A DNA stretch of 64,000 nucleotides from GCA-2732755 sp965228265. GTDB lineage: Bacteria; Planctomycetota; Phycisphaerae; Phycisphaerales; UBA1924. A program made the position numbers and the translations under genes. Below are positions 17,901 through 25,792 of this stretch, piece by piece; the first letter of the stretch is position 1; every line of letters starts with the position of its first letter. The notes beneath the pieces are model-generated. The model ran no database searches. It was not told the origin of the DNA and saw only the letters and a list, made by a program, of their open reading frames with translations. The DNA is taken from positions 1,922,001 to 1,986,000 of the forward strand of contig OZ245804.1 of assembly GCA_965228265.1 (NCBI GenBank), in the 5' to 3' direction.

Positions 17901-20900
17901 TCGTCGGGCAGGTCGTCCGCCACCGGGACACCTGACAGATCGATCGTGTAACCGCCGCTGCCGGTCAGACCCTGCACTCGCAGCGAGTACCGCTCGGCCT
18001 GATCCACCGCGAAGCTCACGGTCAGCGGCTCGCCGCTGATTGCCGAGTTGTTCGGCAGGAACACGATGTCGTTGTTCGAGTCACGGATCGTGATCGAGAG
18101 CGAGAGCGCCATCACCGGGTCAATCGTCAGCGTCATGAGCCCGTCGATCGGAGCCATGAAGCTGAAGAAGTCGTTGTCGCCCTGCGCGTTGATCGTGCCC
18201 GAGATCGAACCCGTGCCGTTGTCCGGGCTCGACGGGTCCGAGTTGATCGGGATAACCGTTTCACGGAAAGCACCGGCAACGTTCGAGTGGTCGTCGGTGA
18301 CGGTTTCGGGAGTGGTATTGATGACGAGCTGGTACGAACCGGTCGCGACACGCCAGTCGACCCGGTTCGGGTCGGCGTCGCCGCGGGCGTTGACGTCCGC
18401 CGCGTCCGCGTTGTTGCTGTAACGCTGCGAGCTCTCGACAACGACGTAGTACTCTTCGCCCTGGAGCACATTCAGTACAAGGCGAGGATCCTTGCGGAAC
18501 ATCTGGAGGTCGCCCACGTTCGGGTTGCCGGATGTCCCAAGCGGGATCACAGTGCCATCGGCGGTGTAGCCGAGGTAGTCGTTGACGTAGGCCACCTGCG
18601 TGCCCGAACTGTCATAGACGCGGAACGCAGCGTCGAGAGAGCTGTTGTACGTCTTGGTGATGGTCCGGCTTGAAACGACAATGCCGAGTCCGGAGTTGAT
18701 AAACTGTTCCGTGAACGTGTCCGTGATGCCGGTCGTGCTCAGGAGAATCTCTGCCGAGCCAGTCTTGGGCGCAATGAAGCGGTACACGTCCGTGTCATTG
18801 ATGTCAGTGATCTTGCCGAGTTCGCCGTTCTGAACGATCAGGTCAAAGAAGTTGGGGTCATCAGGTTCGAGACCGCTGTTCACGCCAAACGAACGAGAAT
18901 CGGTCACGAAGCCGGGGTTGCCGGACGTTGTGGCAATGCCTGAGATCGTGTCGAAGATGAGCTGCTCGGCATCCTCAAGATCGCCCTCTTCGGGTGCCTC
19001 GGAGTTCGTGCCGTAAGTGTCGTCTTGTGCATCAGCCTGGATCGTCAGGTTGTAGCGCGTGCGTGAGCCCGGCGCTGAGATCACGATGTAGTACGCCTCG
19101 CCGCCCCAGTATTCCGCATCAAGGGAGATCGCGGTCTCGACCTTTCTCAGTGAATCTGGTTCAGGGCCGAGCAGCGACGGGCTGTCCACGCCGGCGGGGC
19201 CGCCCGTATCCGTGTTCACAGACTGGAGCGGAGTCTCAAAGTCCTCGAGGACGAGATCAAAGTTCGAGTCGTAAAGCTGGATCGCGACAGTGCCAGTCTG
19301 GATCCACTCCAACTCGAATTCAACAGCGATAGTGATGCGTGAAGCAGGACGGCCGTCGATGTTCCACAGTGCGGGCACGATGTCGTCGCCGTTCATGTCG
19401 ACCTGAGTGCTGCCCTCGAACCGCCCGAGGTGGTCCACCTGCGGAACGAAAGTAAAGACATCGTTGTCGTTGTTCTGGTCCAGCCGGCCGACGGCCATCG
19501 AAGCTACGACCTGGCTGTGGTCGGTCACCGCGTTCGGGAAATCAAGAGCCGAGAGGTATCTCGGCATCGGGCCAAAGAAGCCGGGGAGCCCGTAGACATC
19601 ACCGATGCCGTCGCCGTTCGTATCGACGTCGTCAGTGAGCGGGACACTCCAGCCTGTCGGCGTGTACGCCTGGCCCCAGATGAGCGGGGTGGCTAGCTGA
19701 CGGATCAGATCCTGGTTGGTGATGTTGCCATCGTCATCGGTCACGATGTCGATGTGGTCATCGATCCGTTGGTCCGGATCGCTGGTGTCGATCGTAGCGT
19801 TGGATTCGATGACAAACTGGAAGAAACGCTCGCCCGCTGCAACGTCCCGCGGGTCTTCGGTGACGTTGAGGAACACGCCGTCGAACGCGTCGACGATGAC
19901 GTAATACGTTTCGCCGCCCTGGAGATTGGCAACGATCTCTGCCCTGTCGAAACCGTCGAGTGAGAGCGCCGAGTCATTCGTCGCGATCGGGACAAGATTG
20001 CCGCTGTCGTCATAGAGAGCGAGCTTCGGGTCCCAACTCGGCTGGCCGAGCATGTCCCAGGTCGTGAAGTTGATAATGGTCTGCCCAGAACCGAGCGATT
20101 CGAACGTGAAGATCTGTGCCGAGTGCTGGTCGCGGAGGAGTTCTACCTCGAAGTCAGTGGTAGGAGAGCCAAGCCTGTTGATCACCCCGAGCCGAGTCGT
20201 GTTATCGATCGGGAATTCGGTTCCTGCTGCCTGGATTCTCAGCTCAAACTCACCGAATGACACATCGTCAGGGTTGCCCGACTGCGGGTCCGTTACCACC
20301 GTGTTCTCAAAGGCGTCCGAACGAATACGGACGTAGTACGTCGTGTTCTGCTCAAACCTTGTGAGAAGGAAGGCATCTGTATTGAAGCCGTTCGATGAGT
20401 CGGCGCCGATCAGATTGCCGTCGGCATCAAAAAGCTCGACACGGGTGTCTAAAAGGTCGCGCTCGGCGGTCTCGTCACCAATATAGCCCGAGCCGTCATC
20501 GCCGAAGACCACGTCGCCGGCCATGATGCTTCCGAGGCTGTTGAACTTCTCAAGGTCGGGCGTAGTGAAGGTATAAATGATGTCCGCTTGGAGCGTTTCG
20601 ATCTCCTGGGCGTCACCGGTGTCACTGCCCGTGCGGACATACCCCGTGGTGGAGTCGATCGTCAACTCCACATTCCCCGTGTGCACACGCAGCGCGTACG
20701 TGCCTGTCGTGTCGTCCTCGCCCATGATGCGGATGTAGTACGTCTCGCCCGCCTCAGCGACGAAGCCGAGCCAGCCGTCCGGCGCCAGGCCGCGGGCGGT
20801 CGTGCCGTTGTCAAGGCCCTCGTCATCGGCCGAGAGCTTCGTGCCGTCCGTGCTGTAAAGCTCGAGCGCCGTGTCGAGTCCGTCGGCGAAGGTCTGCCCC

Positions 20901-21226
20901 AGGATCGAGACAAAGCCGTCCTGCGTAGCGGTGAACTGGAAGAAGTCGCCATCGTCGTCGGCGACATCTCCGATCGTGCCGAAGCCCGCGCCGTCGCCGT
21001 TGCCATCAATCGTGATGACCGTCGGCGGCGTGTTCGTTGGGCCGAAGACATCATCGAATCCCGGGTGGTCGCCCGAGAGCAGAATCCGGGGCTCGAGCGC
21101 TTCGAACGCGCCCGCGGGGGAAGCCGGGGCTTTGCCCGCCTGCTCGCAGAGCTTCTCTGCCTTTGACCTGGTCTGGCTCGGGCTCAGACGACGAGAAATC
21201 CGCGACACAAGATCCTGCTTGAGCAT
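14984..21226 (-). CDS. Giant LEPR-XLL surface protein with repeated pre-peptidase-type domains
   Basis: A 2080-residue protein. The N-terminus is basic and amphipathic, with LEPRILLSGD at residues 44-53, the LEPR-XLL motif typical of very large planctomycete surface proteins. The body is acidic and Asp/Gly-rich. At least five modules of about 125 residues begin with DDH or an equivalent near residues 977, 1103, 1237, 1365 and 1490, each followed by a D-x-D-x-F-x-F strand and RxYD-like ends, matching bacterial pre-peptidase C-terminal (PPC) domains. More diverged copies fill the N-terminal half (for example TDHSQVVASM). From about 1620 to the end is a different beta-rich region starting YPEGFANANIHEFISLANP, repeated about four times. 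The start is ATG 21226 with GGAG six bases upstream. It probably acts as an adhesin or surface-layer component. Confidence 0.88.
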   Translation of the reverse strand: MLKQDLVSRISRRLSPSQTRSKAEKLCEQAGKAPASPAGAFEALEPRILLSGDHPGFDDVFGPTNTPPTVITIDGNGDGAGFGTIGDVADDDGDFFQFTATQDGFVSILGQTFADGLDTALELYSTDGTKLSADDEGLDNGTTARGLAPDGWLGFVAEAGETYYIRIMGEDDTTGTYALRVHTGNVELTIDSTTGYVRTGSDTGDAQEIETLQADIIYTFTTPDLEKFNSLGSIMAGDVVFGDDGSGYIGDETAERDLLDTRVELFDADGNLIGADSSNGFNTDAFLLTRFEQNTTYYVRIRSDAFENTVVTDPQSGNPDDVSFGEFELRIQAAGTEFPIDNTTRLGVINRLGSPTTDFEVELLRDQHSAQIFTFESLGSGQTIINFTTWDMLGQPSWDPKLALYDDSGNLVPIATNDSALSLDGFDRAEIVANLQGGETYYVIVDAFDGVFLNVTEDPRDVAAGERFFQFVIESNATIDTSDPDQRIDDHIDIVTDDDGNITNQDLIRQLATPLIWGQAYTPTGWSVPLTDDVDTNGDGIGDVYGLPGFFGPMPRYLSALDFPNAVTDHSQVVASMAVGRLDQNNDNDVFTFVPQVDHLGRFEGSTQVDMNGDDIVPALWNIDGRPASRITIAVEFELEWIQTGTVAIQLYDSNFDLVLEDFETPLQSVNTDTGGPAGVDSPSLLGPEPDSLRKVETAISLDAEYWGGEAYYIVISAPGSRTRYNLTIQADAQDDTYGTNSEAPEEGDLEDAEQLIFDTISGIATTSGNPGFVTDSRSFGVNSGLEPDDPNFFDLIVQNGELGKITDINDTDVYRFIAPKTGSAEILLSTTGITDTFTEQFINSGLGIVVSSRTITKTYNSSLDAAFRVYDSSGTQVAYVNDYLGYTADGTVIPLGTSGNPNVGDLQMFRKDPRLVLNVLQGEEYYVVVESSQRYSNNADAADVNARGDADPNRVDWRVATGSYQLVINTTPETVTDDHSNVAGAFRETVIPINSDPSSPDNGTGSISGTINAQGDNDFFSFMAPIDGLMTLTIDPVMALSLSITIRDSNNDIVFLPNNSAISGEPLTVSFAVDQAERYSLRVQGLTGSGGYTIDLSGVPVADDLPDDGRFFAAAPLDFGDFSRLAETSGSLNQGGDSDIYFFNAEVTDLATVTVTRPAGQASMTPAVIVYELGEDNADTPNPIIRSIARDLNFDDTGRATVDFSTQAGRRYYIVVKGSDPSNSVGLYDLSVEYDPADDHADIGQLNDATFVNIVPSTGNGTSTGILEQSNDSDLFVFGVPTTGPTDISLVWDMEPGATFELRLFDINGDRIYANGTPATYTSSSGFLAIPQFTGNTADIFYVAVVGATATRIDYRLNINTGIVDDHANDTNFDDATEIVLDVNTGDGSETGRLEVDDDTDFFTFLVVDNGDVIIDVDQGTIGTLDFRVYDSTMTLITPTVIDGNSIMFTNSDGQDARYYLSIGSTFPGIRTGSYTVNIDGPPIAPDPTDDHVNQGNLGGATVLDVNSINGNASDTGIINTITDTDLFRYDTIGRGELYIQVFSGDDPTPDFTVRIFDSNGNELTDLANSTGVAGVAGVTAATSFISSGAGQTFYILVDSTGDVDTGNYTLRVDGPAVTTRTYYPEGFANANIHEFISLANPNDEAVSYSITVYYADMSLGSAVVASGTLAAGARGGATLSYGDDIDGDGNADYATGIIANEAYAIVVESTLRLGASLSHYDANLARAGAIGEAFTDVTSDRWDFPDVVRNPGVVEEFLVWYNPNSFDVTLTITAYTGSGSTVVLSPMTVGANKRGGLEIHNLATLPLGTFAIEILSAPVDSANNDANIGIVAGLSRYDLVNRFAFGYLGVRDGGSTTNIITSLTNGTDITSEFTIFNSGSTDATVDIVGSYLEDPGLPDLVRQVTVGAGERLRLTGTSLAFASNEAIGLRITSDVDVAITAIERQRGDADATAAFNEAGTSFYFGDAFMNPARAGNLYTETLAFYNPSDADNDVTITFFFADGSAERVRMETIAADDFLLLRLEDISQVVQNRPQLNYYAMRIDATSGVVVSMTHYDGFLGGGWATGGAPLGLTSSIA

Positions 21227-21618
21227 GATGCGCTCCGTCCAAAGGGGACACACAACGGGCTTGGCCCGTGCGCCAATACACCCTCGGCGTCCCGGCTTCA
21301 TACTCCATGCCGGGCCCGCCGAATTCGTCCGTGCCTAGGTTCCGGGCGTGGCCGCGTGCATTCCGTTGCACGTCGGTGCTCCGCGATACCGCCTTCGCCC
21401 CGGTGTTCACACCGGACACGATCGCGCGCGGAGCCCCCGCCTTCTTGTTCTCCGAAAGGCCGATCGCATCGGCGTTCCGGACCGTGACGACGCCTCACGT
21501 GCGGCAGTCGACAGGGGCAGCGTATCACGCCCGCTTTCGGCCCGTCCAGTGACTTCAGACCCCGATCCAAGAGAATCTGGGCAACCGACGCCTCACAGAT
21601 AAGGATCTGGCTGTCGAA
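21227..21618 (-). other. 392-base gap upstream of the giant surface protein gene
   Basis: No convincing gene. It should carry the promoter of the 2080-residue protein. A weak candidate on the minus strand is TGGACG (21543-21548) and GATACG (21521-21526) with a 16-base spacer, which is far from consensus. Short overlapping frames here have no ribosome site and an arginine-rich composition typical of GC-rich noncoding DNA. Confidence 0.5.
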
Positions 21619-22320
21619 TCAGCCCCCGGCGGCCCGGATCACGGCTCCCACAGCCAGCAAATCTGCCGCATCAAATGTGGGGATAGGTAATTCGCTCTCA
21701 TCCAGGATCAGCCGGACCTCACTGGCCGCGATCACCAGAGCCTCGCTCCCCCGGTCATAGAGCCGGGAAGCGATTTCATGGAACGCCCGCTTCGATTCCG
21801 GCGAGAACGACCCGTAGATCAGCTCCTTGAAGATGATCTCGTCGAGCTGGTCCACATCCTCGTCCTGAGGGGCCTGGAGCTTGATGCCCTTGAGCCCCAG
21901 AGCCGTCTGGTACGCCGAGCCCTGGGTCACATACCGCGTCCCCAGAATGCCCACCGTCTGGATTTTCTTCTCAATCAGGGCGTCTGCCACCAGATCCGTC
22001 ATCGTGAGCCAGGGGATCGGTGAATCGTGCTCGGCGATCATCACCCCGTGCTGGACCGCGTTGTCCGGGGTCAACACAAAGTCACACCCGGCAAGATGCA
22101 GCACCCGAACCGATTTCAGCAAGAGCTCCGCGACCCCCGACCAGTCATCCGCTTTGACGCACTGGATATAGGTAGGAAGAGGCTCGTTGTGGATCGTCAC
22201 ACGCGGCGGCTCGCGGTCTGGAAACAGTCGGGCCGCGTGACGAAAGAGATGGCGATAGCACAGCGAAGCCCCCTCGGGGCTGACCGCCACGATCCCGATG
22301 TGCCCTGTGTTCTTGCTCAC
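21619..22320 (-). CDS. Aspartate/glutamate racemase-fold protein lacking both catalytic cysteines
   Basis: A 233-residue protein of the Asp/Glu racemase superfamily: IGIVAVSPEGASLCYRH at the start, GCDFVLTPDNAVQH where active racemases have P-C-N-T-A-H, VGILGTRYVTQGSAYQ in the second domain, and ALVIAASEVRLIL where they have a G-C-T-E motif. Both catalytic Cys are replaced, the first by Asp and the second by Ala. Cofactor-independent racemisation by the usual two-Cys mechanism is therefore not expected, and it may be a different enzyme of the superfamily or a binding protein. The start is GTG 22320 with GGAG five bases upstream; the frame extends further but would overlap hscB. Divergent from hscB with 77 bases between starts. 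Confidence 0.75.
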   Translation of the reverse strand: MSKNTGHIGIVAVSPEGASLCYRHLFRHAARLFPDREPPRVTIHNEPLPTYIQCVKADDWSGVAELLLKSVRVLHLAGCDFVLTPDNAVQHGVMIAEHDSPIPWLTMTDLVADALIEKKIQTVGILGTRYVTQGSAYQTALGLKGIKLQAPQDEDVDQLDEIIFKELIYGSFSPESKRAFHEIASRLYDRGSEALVIAASEVRLILDESELPIPTFDAADLLAVGAVIRAAGG

Positions 22321-22397
22321 GCCGACTCCATCCTCCGCGTAGGGGCCAGACGAGTCAAACAGGAACCACGCCCGAGCCTGCCGTATCGTGTCCCGAC

Positions 22398-22919
22398 ATG
22401 CCCGAAGATGACCCATTCCAGGCACTGGGCCTCACGCCCACCTTCGATCTCGACCCCGCACAGGTCGAACGTGCATATCTCGCCCGGGTTGCATCCGCCC
22501 ACCCGGATCTGGGCTTGGGCAGCAATGCCCAGTCTGGCGACGCCCAGGCCGACGAAGCCGCACGACTGAACGACGCCCGCCGATCGCTGCTCGACCCCGA
22601 ATCCCGGGCTTCCACCCTGCTGCGCCATTTCGGGTACACCGGCGAGGACAAATCCCTCCCCGATGGATTCCTCATGGAGATCATGGAAGTCCGCATGGAA
22701 TTCGAGCAGGCCCTGATGGACGAGGACGCGGAACAGATCGCCAAATGGCGCCGCTGGGCCGACGAGCGTCGGAAGGAATGGATCGAAACAATCGCCGCAC
22801 TTTTCCGTGAGCACTCGGCCTCGGGCGATCAGGCCCTGCTCGCCCGTATCAAGCAATCACTCAATGCCTGGCGATACATCGAGCGGATGATCGAGCAGGG
22901 CGGGGCACCGAGCCGATGA
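22398..22919 (+). CDS. hscB: Fe-S cluster assembly J-domain co-chaperone (HscB type)
   Basis: A 173-residue protein. The N-terminal J-domain has FQALGLTPTFDLD at the start and the HPD tripeptide at residues 35-37, which stimulates the partner Hsp70. The rest is a helical C-terminal domain of the HscB oligomerisation type (FLMEIMEVRMEFEQAL and a long acidic helix), which would bind the IscU scaffold. No isc or suf genes are nearby, so the partners are encoded elsewhere. The next gene follows after 13 bases. Confidence 0.85.
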   Translation: MPEDDPFQALGLTPTFDLDPAQVERAYLARVASAHPDLGLGSNAQSGDAQADEAARLNDARRSLLDPESRASTLLRHFGYTGEDKSLPDGFLMEIMEVRMEFEQALMDEDAEQIAKWRRWADERRKEWIETIAALFREHSASGDQALLARIKQSLNAWRYIERMIEQGGAPSR

Positions 22920-22932
22920 CCGGCCAAGCGCG

Positions 22933-24222
22933 ATGAACCCCGCGGAGATCATCCTTGTTGCGGTTGTCCTGCCGGTGCTCCTGGTGCTCTCAGGCATCAT
23001 CAGCGGCTCGGAAACCGCTCTCTTCGGCCTCACCCAGGCCGACCGGGTCACCCTCCGCAAACGCGCGCCGGCCGCTCTGGCAAGCGTCGAGGCCCTGCAC
23101 CGCAAGCCACGCTCGCTGCTCACCGCGATCCTGCTCGCCAACAACCTCGTCAACATCTTGTACTTCACCCTCGCGTCTGTGGTCATCATCGGGCTCGAAC
23201 GCCGAGGCCTCCACGCCGCGGCCGCCGGGCTCGGGGTCGGGTCGCTCCTTGCCATCGTGCTCATCGGCGAGGTCATCGCCAAGACCACCGCCTCGTCCCG
23301 CAGGGCGACCTTCGCACGGTTCGTCGGCCCGATCTGGCTCCTTATCATCCAGGTGCTCTGGCCACTCTGGTCGGGCGTGGACCGCTTTGTCATGGCCCCG
23401 CTCACGAGGCTCGTGACCGCCAAGGTGACCAACGACAACACACTCGACCCCTCCGACCTCGGGCACCTGCTCACAAACACCGGCGGCGAATCGCCCATCG
23501 ACACCGACGAACAACGCCTGCTGCTCGACGTCTTCCGACTCGGCTCGCTCCGCGCACGCGAAGTCATGGTTCCACGCGTCGAACTCGACACGATGAACAT
23601 CAACGCCAATCGCGCAGCGATCGAGGCCTACATCCGCGCGCACCGCGTTGACCGCATCCTGTTCCTGAACGAAGACGAGGAGCCCGTGGGCTTCCTGAGC
23701 ACGCCCGCCTTTCTCGCGCGCAAACCCGCCAAATGGCGCACGATCCTGGAGACCCCGCTCTTCGTCCCCGAGCAGACCAAACTCGACGATCTGCTCAACC
23801 AGCTCCGGACCAAGGGCAAAGAGCGGGCCGCGGTCGTGGACGAGCGGGGCGAACTCGTCGGCGTGGTCCGGGTCGAAGACGTCGTCGCCGAGCTCTTCGA
23901 CGAGGCGAGCGACCCCGAAACCTCCGGCGAGGTGCAGATCCTGGGCGTCGGGCGTTTCCGCGCACCCGGACGCATGCCCGCCCACGCGCTCCTGCACGAT
24001 TTCGACCCGGGCTTTGCCCAGCTCGATCACTCCCTCGGCAGAGTCTCCACCGTCGGCGGCGTCGTGCTCACACTCCTCGGACACCTCCCCGATGTGGGCG
24101 ACAGCGTCCAGATCGGTCGCCTGCGCCTGACCGTGGCCGAGCTCAAGGGACGCGCGATCGAGTGGGTCGAGATCGAACTGCTCACGCCCGAAGAGTCCGC
24201 TGATCCGGAGGGCACGTCATGA
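22933..24222 (+). CDS. CNNM/CorC-family membrane protein with CBS pair and CorC_HlyC domain
   Basis: A 429-residue protein. The N-terminal DUF21/CNNM transmembrane domain (about residues 5-150) contains the hallmark SGIISGSETALFGL and LANNLVNILY. A CBS domain pair follows at about 195-315 (REVMVPRVELDTM; KERAAVVDERGELVGVVRVE), then a C-terminal CorC_HlyC domain (FDPGFAQLDH to AIEWVEIELL). Relatives transport or regulate Mg2+ (CorC, CNNM), so magnesium or cobalt homeostasis is likely but unproven. It overlaps the next gene by ATGA and follows hscB. Confidence 0.88.
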   Translation: MNPAEIILVAVVLPVLLVLSGIISGSETALFGLTQADRVTLRKRAPAALASVEALHRKPRSLLTAILLANNLVNILYFTLASVVIIGLERRGLHAAAAGLGVGSLLAIVLIGEVIAKTTASSRRATFARFVGPIWLLIIQVLWPLWSGVDRFVMAPLTRLVTAKVTNDNTLDPSDLGHLLTNTGGESPIDTDEQRLLLDVFRLGSLRAREVMVPRVELDTMNINANRAAIEAYIRAHRVDRILFLNEDEEPVGFLSTPAFLARKPAKWRTILETPLFVPEQTKLDDLLNQLRTKGKERAAVVDERGELVGVVRVEDVVAELFDEASDPETSGEVQILGVGRFRAPGRMPAHALLHDFDPGFAQLDHSLGRVSTVGGVVLTLLGHLPDVGDSVQIGRLRLTVAELKGRAIEWVEIELLTPEESADPEGTS

Positions 24223-25208
24223 GCACCTTCGAGATCATCTTCTGGTCCGCCCTGGCGGTCTTCGGCATCATCGATTCCGCCGTCTGGAGCGGTCTGGAGA
24301 CCGCGACCTACGTCGTCGGCCGCGCAAGACTCGAGTCACGCGCGACAGGCCAGAAGCCCGACCGCAACGCACGGATGCTCAAAAACGAGCTGGATAAGCC
24401 CGAGCGCGTCCTGGCCGCCCTTCTGATCCTGAACAACTCGAGCAACTACATCGGCGTGCTGGCGCTTGCGAATCTGCTCGAGCTGACCGGCCTGCCCACC
24501 TGGCAGATCTCCGTCATCAACGCCGCGGTGCTCACGCCGCTGCTCTTTGTTTTCGCCGAGACGCTGCCCAAGGAATACGCACGCGTGACAGCCGAGCACA
24601 CCGCGTACAGGTTCGCGCCGGTGCTCAAGTTCGTACGCATCGTTCTGACGCTGCTGCTCATCCTCCCGATCGTCGTCGGCGCCGCCCGTCTGATGCGGCG
24701 TCTTACCTCGGGCAGCAGCGAGCAGGCCCCCCTCGATCCGCGCGAGCGGATGGTCTGGCTCGTGCGCGAGGCGGTGGGGCAGGGGATCGTCTCTCAGACC
24801 CAGGCCGAGCTTGTGCGCCGAGCCGTGGCCTTCCGCGACACGCCCCTGCGATCCGAGATGACGCCCTGGTCGCGGGTGACACGGCTGCGGACAGACTCGG
24901 ACGCGACAACCGCCCGCCAGATCGCCGGCGCCGCGCCGTATTCCAGACTGCCCGTCGTCGATCGCAAGGGCTCGGTCGTCGGCGTGGTCAGTGTGATCGA
25001 TCTCTTCCTCGACGAAGCCGCCACGCCCGAACGCGTCATGGCCGAGGCCCTGACGATCGATGCCGCCGTCCCGGTCAGGCAGGCGCTCCGGACGCTTCGC
25101 GCTCGCGGGCAGCACATCGCCGTGGTGACACACCACGCCAGGCCCATCGGCGTTGTGACGATGAAGGACCTCGTCGAGCCCGTCACGGGTGAGCTGCTGG
25201 CCTGGTAA
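24219..25208 (+). CDS. CNNM/CorC-family membrane protein with CBS pair, no CorC_HlyC domain
   Basis: A 329-residue paralogue of the preceding gene: DUF21 membrane domain (about residues 5-160, LEPxT-like LILNNSSNYIGVLALANLLE and FAETLPKEYAR) and a CBS pair (MTPWSRVTRLRTDSD; SRLPVVDRKGSVVGVVSVID). It ends after the second CBS (GVVTMKDLVEPVTGE) without the C-terminal domain of its neighbour. The ATG overlaps the upstream stop, so the two are translated together. Paired genes of this kind may form a hetero-oligomeric Mg2+ transporter (inferred). Confidence 0.86.
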   Translation: MSTFEIIFWSALAVFGIIDSAVWSGLETATYVVGRARLESRATGQKPDRNARMLKNELDKPERVLAALLILNNSSNYIGVLALANLLELTGLPTWQISVINAAVLTPLLFVFAETLPKEYARVTAEHTAYRFAPVLKFVRIVLTLLLILPIVVGAARLMRRLTSGSSEQAPLDPRERMVWLVREAVGQGIVSQTQAELVRRAVAFRDTPLRSEMTPWSRVTRLRTDSDATTARQIAGAAPYSRLPVVDRKGSVVGVVSVIDLFLDEAATPERVMAEALTIDAAVPVRQALRTLRARGQHIAVVTHHARPIGVVTMKDLVEPVTGELLAW

Positions 25209-25282
25209 GCCGCGGTTTCGGGGAATACGCGCACAACCGTTGGAGTTGGCGGTGTGTCGAAGGATCGGCGGAAGGAGTTTGC

Positions 25283-25792
25283 ATGTCCGAGAAGACGAAG
25301 TCGGATCGCTCAGGGATGGGCCTGTCGAAGCTCGACCTGGCTTTCCTGGTCGTCATCGTGGCGAGCATCGTCGTCATCATGAACCTGCGCTCAAACCGCG
25401 CCCCCGCGGACACGCCCGCGCTCTTTGCGCAGAATCTCACACTCCCGGAGGCCAGCCAGAAATCCACGGCCACGGGCAAGCCCGTGCTCGTCTACGCGAC
25501 CGCGTCGTGGTGCGGCCCGTGCCAGTCGTTCAAACGCGGGGCGCTGAGTGACCCGGAAGTTGAGAAGGTCATCGTTGAGCGCACATTGCCGGTCTATCTC
25601 GATATCGACAAGGAATCCGATGCAGCCGGTCGTCTCGGGATCATGTCCATCCCGCGGATGATCGTGCTGCGCGACAATCAGATCGTCGCGCAGCACGTCG
25701 GCGTTATGGGCTCGGCGCAGACCATCGCCTTCATCAACGAGCACGCGGGTGAAGCTGCAAACGCTCCCGCCGAGATCAGCTCAGGGGATTGA
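25283..25792 (+). CDS. Membrane-anchored thioredoxin-like protein
   Basis: A 169-residue protein with a transmembrane helix at residues 17-34 and an extracytoplasmic thioredoxin fold carrying the canonical WCGPC at 76-80, the cis-Pro in MSIPRMIVLR, and a typical last helix. It is a likely disulfide reductase or a c-type cytochrome maturation helper. AAGGAG lies 7 bases before the ATG at 25283. It converges on the DUF1015 gene and overlaps its end by 17 bases. Confidence 0.88.
   Translation: MSEKTKSDRSGMGLSKLDLAFLVVIVASIVVIMNLRSNRAPADTPALFAQNLTLPEASQKSTATGKPVLVYATASWCGPCQSFKRGALSDPEVEKVIVERTLPVYLDIDKESDAAGRLGIMSIPRMIVLRDNQIVAQHVGVMGSAQTIAFINEHAGEAANAPAEISSGD

Noticed and set aside
14984..21226. 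Repeats in the giant protein gene considered as a CRISPR or DNA-level repeat array.
   Set aside because: The periodicity is at protein level (about 125 residues) with diverged DNA; there are no short identical direct repeats with spacers anywhere in the window.
21227..21618. Several short frames on both strands upstream of the giant protein gene.
   Set aside because: Arg/Pro/Ser-rich composition, mutually overlapping, no ribosome binding site and no hydrophobic or motif content.
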